From Telopea speciosissima (Eukaryota > Streptophyta > Magnoliopsida > Proteales > Proteaceae): a stretch of 64,000 nt of DNA. Of this stretch, positions 58,601-64,000 are shown piece after piece. The notes below the pieces were generated by a model, which was not told where the DNA came from, ran no database searches, and saw nothing but the letters and a program-made list of their open reading frames with translations. A program made the position numbers and the translations under genes. How positions within the stretch are numbered: the stretch's first letter is position 1; every line of letters starts with the position of its first letter. The stretch is taken from positions 59,762,593 through 59,826,592 of the forward strand of contig NC_057923.1 in assembly GCF_018873765.1 (NCBI RefSeq), read 5' to 3'.

Positions 58601-61600
58601 CGAAAAGCTATATTTACATGAAATGATAAAATATCTGATCCGTATCCGTGTCCGTATCCATTTAGCACTATCCGAATCCATCCGATAGCTAATCGGATTC
58701 AGATGCGGATATAGCACTATCCGAGCCGAATCCGATCCGTTTACAGCCCTACATCCAAGCCACTCTAAATCGGATTACCATATCATTTTAACAAATACAG
58801 GGGATAAGACCCACTCCAGAATTAGGGCGGCCATTAGTCTGCCAAAGCCTCCATACCAGAAGTTAGCATCTTAGCCAGGCACCGGAAGGCCCAACTGGTC
58901 ATGAACAGTACCCATTTAACAAACCTAACCACATGAAATTTGGTCCAGAGGATTCAACAGGGATCCAATCACAATCAGACTTCCAGGATAAGAAGCATAC
59001 ACCTAAACCTCTTTGAATCAAAAAAATCATTTCCAGAAGATAGAACAACTATATATATATAAAACTCCCAAGGTGATACCGTATGGCAGATTCCAGACTC
59101 AACAAGGCAGGAAGCAATATAATTTTTTAAAATCCAATCAAAAGTCAAAACTAATACAATCAACAAAAGACCAGCACCCTAGGAATTGTAAATGATGGAG
59201 GAACCAAACCGCAAAAACTAAGGTTGAAAAAACCAGGAATTAAGGAACCCAGAAAACATTAAGTTAAAAAATTCCCCAAATTCAAATTGAACTTTGATTT
59301 CTGAAATCAGCAATGTTGATGAACAATGAATCCCTTCTTTCTAAATTCAGATGCTTTCAATAACCAGAAATAATTCAACTGTTTGTAAGCTGTTCCAATA
59401 TTAAATCAATTGACAAACATTACCAACCTCCTAATGGAAACAGATCCTGAGATGCACACCAAATGATCAATGAGAAGCTTGCCCTAACTTCAGTGATTGA
59501 TGAAAACAACCAAGCAGGAATCTCCCTTTGAGTGCTTGAATTTGATAGCTAAACAGCAAAAGAAAAGGAGGAAATATGTTCACCATGAACAATTCAAGCT
59601 TGCTCATCAACCGTTAGAAGAAAAAAACTTTTTCTGGTCCATAAAATAAATCCATTAAGACCTAAAGGCACTAACTGAATCAAGACCTTCCTTAAAATGC
59701 TCAACTAGACCTTAACACACCAACAAAATTCAACTTCCTATTATAAAATCCATGAAGACCTTAAGGCACTAACTGAATCAAGACCTTCCTTTAAAAGGAT
59801 CAACTAGACCTTAACCCAAACCAATAAAATTCAAGTTCCTATTTTAGCCTTAACAAATATGCCTATTAAACTTCAACTAAGACTTCCATTTATGGTAAAC
59901 ATTAAACAAACCCCTTAGGGAAGACTCACGACTTCGACTCTTTTCCTGCTAAAGACACAAACTATCAAAAAAAAACGCAGTGCATGTTTGGCTAAGCTTA
60001 TGGAGCTTCTGGTTCTGGTATTCTAAGGATCCAGCTTATGAGCTAAAAAAGGGTGTCCAATGAAATTATTATATTTCAAAACTTTGGGTCCATGAGTGCC
60101 ATAGTCTTGAGATGCTTGGGGAGAGGGGGGTAGGCAGTATCTGGAACAGTGGTATAGTGTGTTGGTGGCATGGTGGCCATACAGCAATACCTCACACCAA
60201 TTAGCAGGCTGGGATCTCAATTGGTTGGAGGAGAATGAGAAGATCTCAAATTGGTAACCACAAGTAAACAAGAGAAGTAAAGAATCCTTTAAATCAGTGA
60301 CCTGTTGGAGCTACAATTGAAGTTGAATAATCTCTTGAAGAATTAAGTTGAACTCCCAATAGAAGAAACCGATCAGAACAAAAGAACTGGGATCGAGCAA
60401 CAACTACGGTTTTGAGAAAACCATAGATTCTCCTAGAGTCCTAGATCGATGTTTGGATTGCTTCTACTATTTCGGTTGACGGAGATGTACCCTGGCAGCA
60501 ATGATCTTGATGTAGTAATCTTCAAGAAATTGATGTGACAATCAGTTGAAAGAAATCCCAGAAGCTTGTAGCACTCTTGAACTCGATTTGACTGAAATTA
60601 GGGTGAATCGAAGGGGATGGGGGAAGGGACTGGGCATCTCACCTTAGGTCCTCTCAACTATCCTATCTCAAGATTTCAACATTGCATAAGCAAACTTTCC
60701 TATTATTCAAATTCATGTACCATGCTGGCGTCCCTTACAGACTCATAGAGAATATTCAAAAATAGACTTAGACACTAAAATAGAAAGGCCTAACCCAATC
60801 CTTTACTAATAAAGTATTCTAAAGTGACTAGGAAAGTGAAATAATAAAGAAAACAGACTCAAAATAGGACTCCAACTAAACTAATGAACTAAATCCCGTT
60901 TTCCTACTTTCTACCCATATTTTAGGCTCATTATATTGGCCAATTCCATAGGATAAAAAGCCCAACACCTACATAACCCAACCTAAAGCTTATTTTCAAT
61001 AAAATAAGCTCTTTAGATTACTTATCTACATCAGACAAGTCACAGCGACAATAACAAACACCAATATCTGCTAAACATGAAAGTTTCATTATGTAAAACT
61101 TGCATTCCAAGCATGGTTTGAATGAATCATCTCACACATATTCTATGTTTCAAATACCATGTTACGTCTTAATTTACCTTAAAAAATATCAATTACACCC
61201 AAGTTGCATTAGCATAATGTCAATTAATTTTAGCGAAGGATTCCCCTAATTTAAATTGAATTAATAAGTTAAAGATGGAAAACTGGAGATGGTTCGATTT
61301 TTACACAAATAGACGGAAAATCTGAAAAGCATGACCAATGTCAAATAAGTGAGACCAGGAAAGGGAGCCCATACAGACCTTAGCAATAGGAATTCCATAT
61401 TTGTCACATAACTTCTTCATGAAGTCCTTTGAGCCCTCCAAAGCAGCAGCATCAGATGAAGGGCCAAAAGTAGGAATCCCAGCCTCTACAAGCTCATTTG
61501 CAAGACCTGCAACTAAAGGAGCCTCTGGGCCCACAACAACTAGTCCCACTCCCCATTTACGGCAGAAGGACATCACAGCTGAACTGTCCAGGATGTCAAG

Positions 61601-62753
61601 GTCTGATATACATGTGGCATCCCCTGAGTTAGAGATCCCAGCATTTCCTGGAGCACAGAAGACAGCATCACAGGAAGGAGAGCGTTTCAACGCATGACAA
61701 AGTGCATGTTCTCTTCCACCTCCTCCGATGACCAACACCACCACTCTCTCTTCTACAATAGTAAGGAAGAAAAGTGAAATCAAATTTAATACTTGCTCAC
61801 TTTATCTGAACAACATAAGATGGATCCTGACCATGAACACATTAAAGAGTAATATATTGTTTCTCACAACATGTACTCATTTTTTGAGTCACTCTCATGA
61901 AACTATAATGATCTGAAACCAGATGCTATAGCTAAGGGGGGAAATAAATTAGTTTATTCCAAAAATATTCAATGAAACATGCATTTGCAATCTTACATAA
62001 TTGCAGCATCTAATCAGATAACCCTTAAACAAAGGAGACTCCTATGAAGGGGCTACAAATGATAGGTCTCATATTATGCATTCATGCATGCTACATTAGC
62101 CAGTTAGCAATGCGGCCAGCAGGCTCCCACAGGAATTTTTCTAATTTGATTACAAAAATTTTGCATTGAATTGTAAAAAAAATCTACAATGCTTCATAAG
62201 CTTCATAAGGTCATGCGTAGCACCGCTTTCTGGTGACAAACACTTCTTTTCATTTTCCATCACAGACCAATGACACCTAAAATCTGAAACTCAAACAACT
62301 CCGATAGAAAAAATAGATAATGAAAAAAATTAAAACTACCATCCCATACGGTCAAGTGAGGATGTTAAACATTAATTTATTATCTTATGAACTCCCCACA
62401 AACTCATAAAACCCAAATGCATAGACATGGATTTCCAATAAAGGAAAAATCTTCCATTGGATTAGCAATTCTAGCCTACCAGAACCAATGCTTTCACTGA
62501 CGCCACTGCCACTAAAAGAACCGGAGTTCACGGAACTCTGCACCAAAATCTTGAAAACGCCAGATAAAGATTGCAAACCAGAGGCATGACTAGGAGCTCC
62601 AATGATAGGGCAAGAGCCAAACCTTTGAGCTCCAGAGAAGGTCACCGATGAATAATTCCCAACGAACTTATGATGATTAAAGAGACGTGGCTTTGTATAT
62701 CGTTTCTCAACGAAGTTCAGAGGAGTACCAGCGCTATAGGCAACGGAAAGCAT
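55605..62753 (-). CDS. PUR2: Phosphoribosylamine-glycine ligase (GAR synthetase), plastid form, 4 exons
   Basis: Catalyses the ATP-dependent joining of glycine to phosphoribosylamine, the second step of purine synthesis, which in plants takes place in plastids. Exons: 62753-62480, 61752-61379, 57605-57075, 56021-55605, totalling 1,596 nt (531 aa), near the usual plant length. Residues 1 to about 90 are Ser/Gly-rich with few acidic residues, as in a transit peptide. The N domain starts [22 protein letters not shown]-grasp features follow: [23 protein letters not shown] and [17 protein letters not shown]. The family signature RFGDPECQ is at the end of exon 3. The C-terminal domain has HAGTAF and [11 protein letters not shown]. 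An in-frame ATG at 62801 would add 16 residues; 62753 was chosen because it gives a start like MLSVAYS and the expected length. All introns are GT-AG. Introns 2 (3.8 kb) and 3 carry repeats. Confidence 0.95.
56822..57040. repeat. Diverged tandem duplication in PUR2 intron 3
   Basis: Two units of about 119 bases share AAAAG(G)GAGGGGGG, then CTTTCCCATTCT.TGCAT.CTGAA, TTGTGCTAACAAA and GAACTCAAACTGTGGAT.AA. This is a local duplication with no coding signal. Confidence 0.6.
58085..58150 (+). repeat. Dispersed repeat fragment CAGCCTT..AAATGGGGTC
   Basis: CAGCCTTACACCAACTAAATGGGGTC (58092-58117) followed by ACTACATGGATCC is a worn copy of the retroposon 3' end also seen at 10421. Confidence 0.4.
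58489..58750. mobile_element. hAT-like MITE
   Basis: ACATCCAA lies on both sides (58481-58488 and 58751-58758), an 8-bp duplication as expected for hAT elements. The ends are CAGGGGTGTAAATG and CGTTTACAGCCCT. The inside is CCGTTTCCGTATCC/GGATACGGAT words forming weak inverted repeats. Confidence 0.65.
59648..59845. repeat. 98-bp tandem duplication in PUR2 intron 2
   Basis: Units 59648-59745 and 59746-59845 are about nine-tenths alike, each with GGCACTAACTGAATCAAGAC, then CAACTAGACCTTAAC and AAAATTCAA.TTCCTATT. It is noncoding. Confidence 0.75.
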
Positions 62754-63399
62754 GACTATATCCAAATCAAACACCCCACCAACAGAAATTATATCGACCA
62801 AGCTTCAAAACCAAAGGCAATTGAGCTTAAACCCTAGAAAAGATCAAAAGATAACAGAAGAGGTTGATGTTTTGGACCACAACATACATTTTAACACTCC
62901 CCTCAAACTGGAGGGGTCAAGTATCCGTAGGCCACCCAAACCCACAATTCCTAACGCATTGCATAATATCATCGACATGATAACCAAATACTTTCCCCTC
63001 TGAATCTGAGACACACCAGGATTATATCGAAGACCAAGGACTTCTCGCCCAAATCTTACTAACAGCAATTGGAGTTGAAAGAGGCTTACTCACCTCTTCC
63101 GGTGCCAAGATAGATCCACCAGAGACAGTAGATAGATGGATTGAGAGATCAGATATAGCAAGAAAGACAGAGATGGAGAAAGAACAGACCTAGAGAACAC
63201 GAAGAAAGTGACCTGAAGAGATTTTAGAAAAGGGGGTTTATAGAGAACATCGAAAGAGAGACGAGAATTGTCTATGGGAGAAACATCGACGATTGGGGAT
63301 TGCCAAATGGCTTACAATCGGACCGTTGGAATTTAACGATCAGGGTTCACACAGATCGCTGACGTGGACGGGAAACACTCTTTCTTTTAAGGGAAATTT
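62754..63399 (-). promoter_or_regulatory. Upstream region of the PUR2 gene
   Basis: Expected to hold the leader and promoter. A block at about 62895-63070 (CCCCTCAAACTGGAGGGGTC and following) resembles sequence found in copia-type elements and may be a fragment. GA-rich DNA at 63120-63250 is a plausible leader. No TATA box could be fixed. Confidence 0.35.
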
Positions 63400-63580
63400 A
63401 CATATACCACCCTGAGGTTAGGATATCTTCACCCCCAGGTTTGGAAAATTCTGCGTACCCCTGAGGTTTGCAAACGGTATCAAATAAATCAATTCCGTCA
63501 GTTCATGACTAACACTATTAAAAATTAGATTTGAACTGACGGAAGCAATGAGCCAGCACATGAGAAGTTGGTCTTGCTAG
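63400..63580. repeat. Possible end of a Mutator-like element
   Basis: AAATTTACATATACCACCC and CCCCTGAGGTTTG-type words followed by AATTCCGTCAGTTC resemble the terminal region of plant MULE or related repeats, and GAACTGACGGA at about 63533 is complementary to TCCGTCAGTTC at about 63496. The other end is not seen. Confidence 0.35.
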
Positions 63581-64000
63581 ATCCATTGGAGATAAGCCGG
63601 ATTGGTGACAGGCGTAGGATTAAAATCGGTGTCTGCGGCGCCCAAAGAAGCCCTCATTGAACTTCACTGCTAGATGAGGGCATCGGAGATGATTTTTATC
63701 CAACAAAATGATCACCCCACCCCCATGTGGGATGTCTGGGCACGCTCTCGCAGTACCCCCCTACTGGAGCCTTAGTAAATATGCTTATCCAAACTTTCGA
63801 TACAAAAAAAAAACATATTTAACCATATAGGCTTCGTTTGATTGCAAGGGGAATTAAAGGGAAAAGGAAGAAAAAAATTTCAAATCTTAAAAAGAAACTT
63901 TTGTAATCATTAACCCATGTGATTATATATATTACTTAAATTTCATACCAGATCTAGTAAAGATATATTTTACATATAATATTTATTTTACATTTTAAAC
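63581..64000. other. Spacer at the window edge
   Basis: AT-rich DNA with no gene, RNA or bounded repeat that I can support. Confidence 0.4.

Noticed and set aside
1-64000. CRISPR arrays, operons or other prokaryotic systems
   Set aside because: No regularly spaced repeats or compact same-strand gene runs; introns and retroelements show this is plant nuclear DNA.

Overview
This is nuclear DNA from a flowering plant. Evidence: genes are split into many exons by AT-rich introns up to several kilobases, the recognisable genes belong to plant-specific families (CH-domain kinesin-14, AGL15-type MADS factor, BYPASS1-like protein, plastid-type GAR synthetase), and the spacers are filled with plant-type LINEs, Au-like SINEs, an LTR element and many foldback MITEs. 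I cannot name the species; an early-diverging eudicot or magnoliid is only a guess.

Layout. 1-3249: spacer with MITEs and degenerate repeats. 3250-13593 (minus): a 20-exon kinesin-14, rebuilt to 1,040 codons, including a small last exon and one intron that looks U12-type. 13594-17451: repeat-rich spacer. 17468-24017 (plus): a complete but dead LINE with target-site duplications. 24030-25570: SINE, nested MITEs and the promoter region of the next gene. 25895-36833 (plus): an eight-exon AGL15/AGL18-type MADS-box gene (256 aa) with a GC-AG intron 6. 36834-38532: two SINE-like insertions. 38533-39453 (minus): a single-exon BPS1-like gene. 39879-45107: a non-autonomous LTR retrotransposon in minus orientation. 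45113-46555: MITE cluster. 46556 to about 52.9 kb (minus): a second dead LINE of the same family, opposite in orientation to the first. 52.9-55.6 kb: MITEs and divergent repeats. 55605-62753 (minus): a four-exon plastid GAR synthetase (PUR2) gene. 62754-64000: its upstream region and a possible transposon end.

The four genes are functionally unrelated (microtubule motor, transcription factor, signalling/root development regulator, purine synthesis); nothing suggests a gene cluster. The most notable signals are (1) a kinesin intron with a perfect U12-type donor and a well-placed branch site but an AT...AA boundary, (2) a family of MITEs with 9-bp target duplications, two of which are inserted inside other MITEs at nearly the same target sequence, and (3) a short LTR element carrying three decayed copies of its polypurine-tract/LTR junction. 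I found no sign of a prokaryote-type defence or other new multi-gene system.
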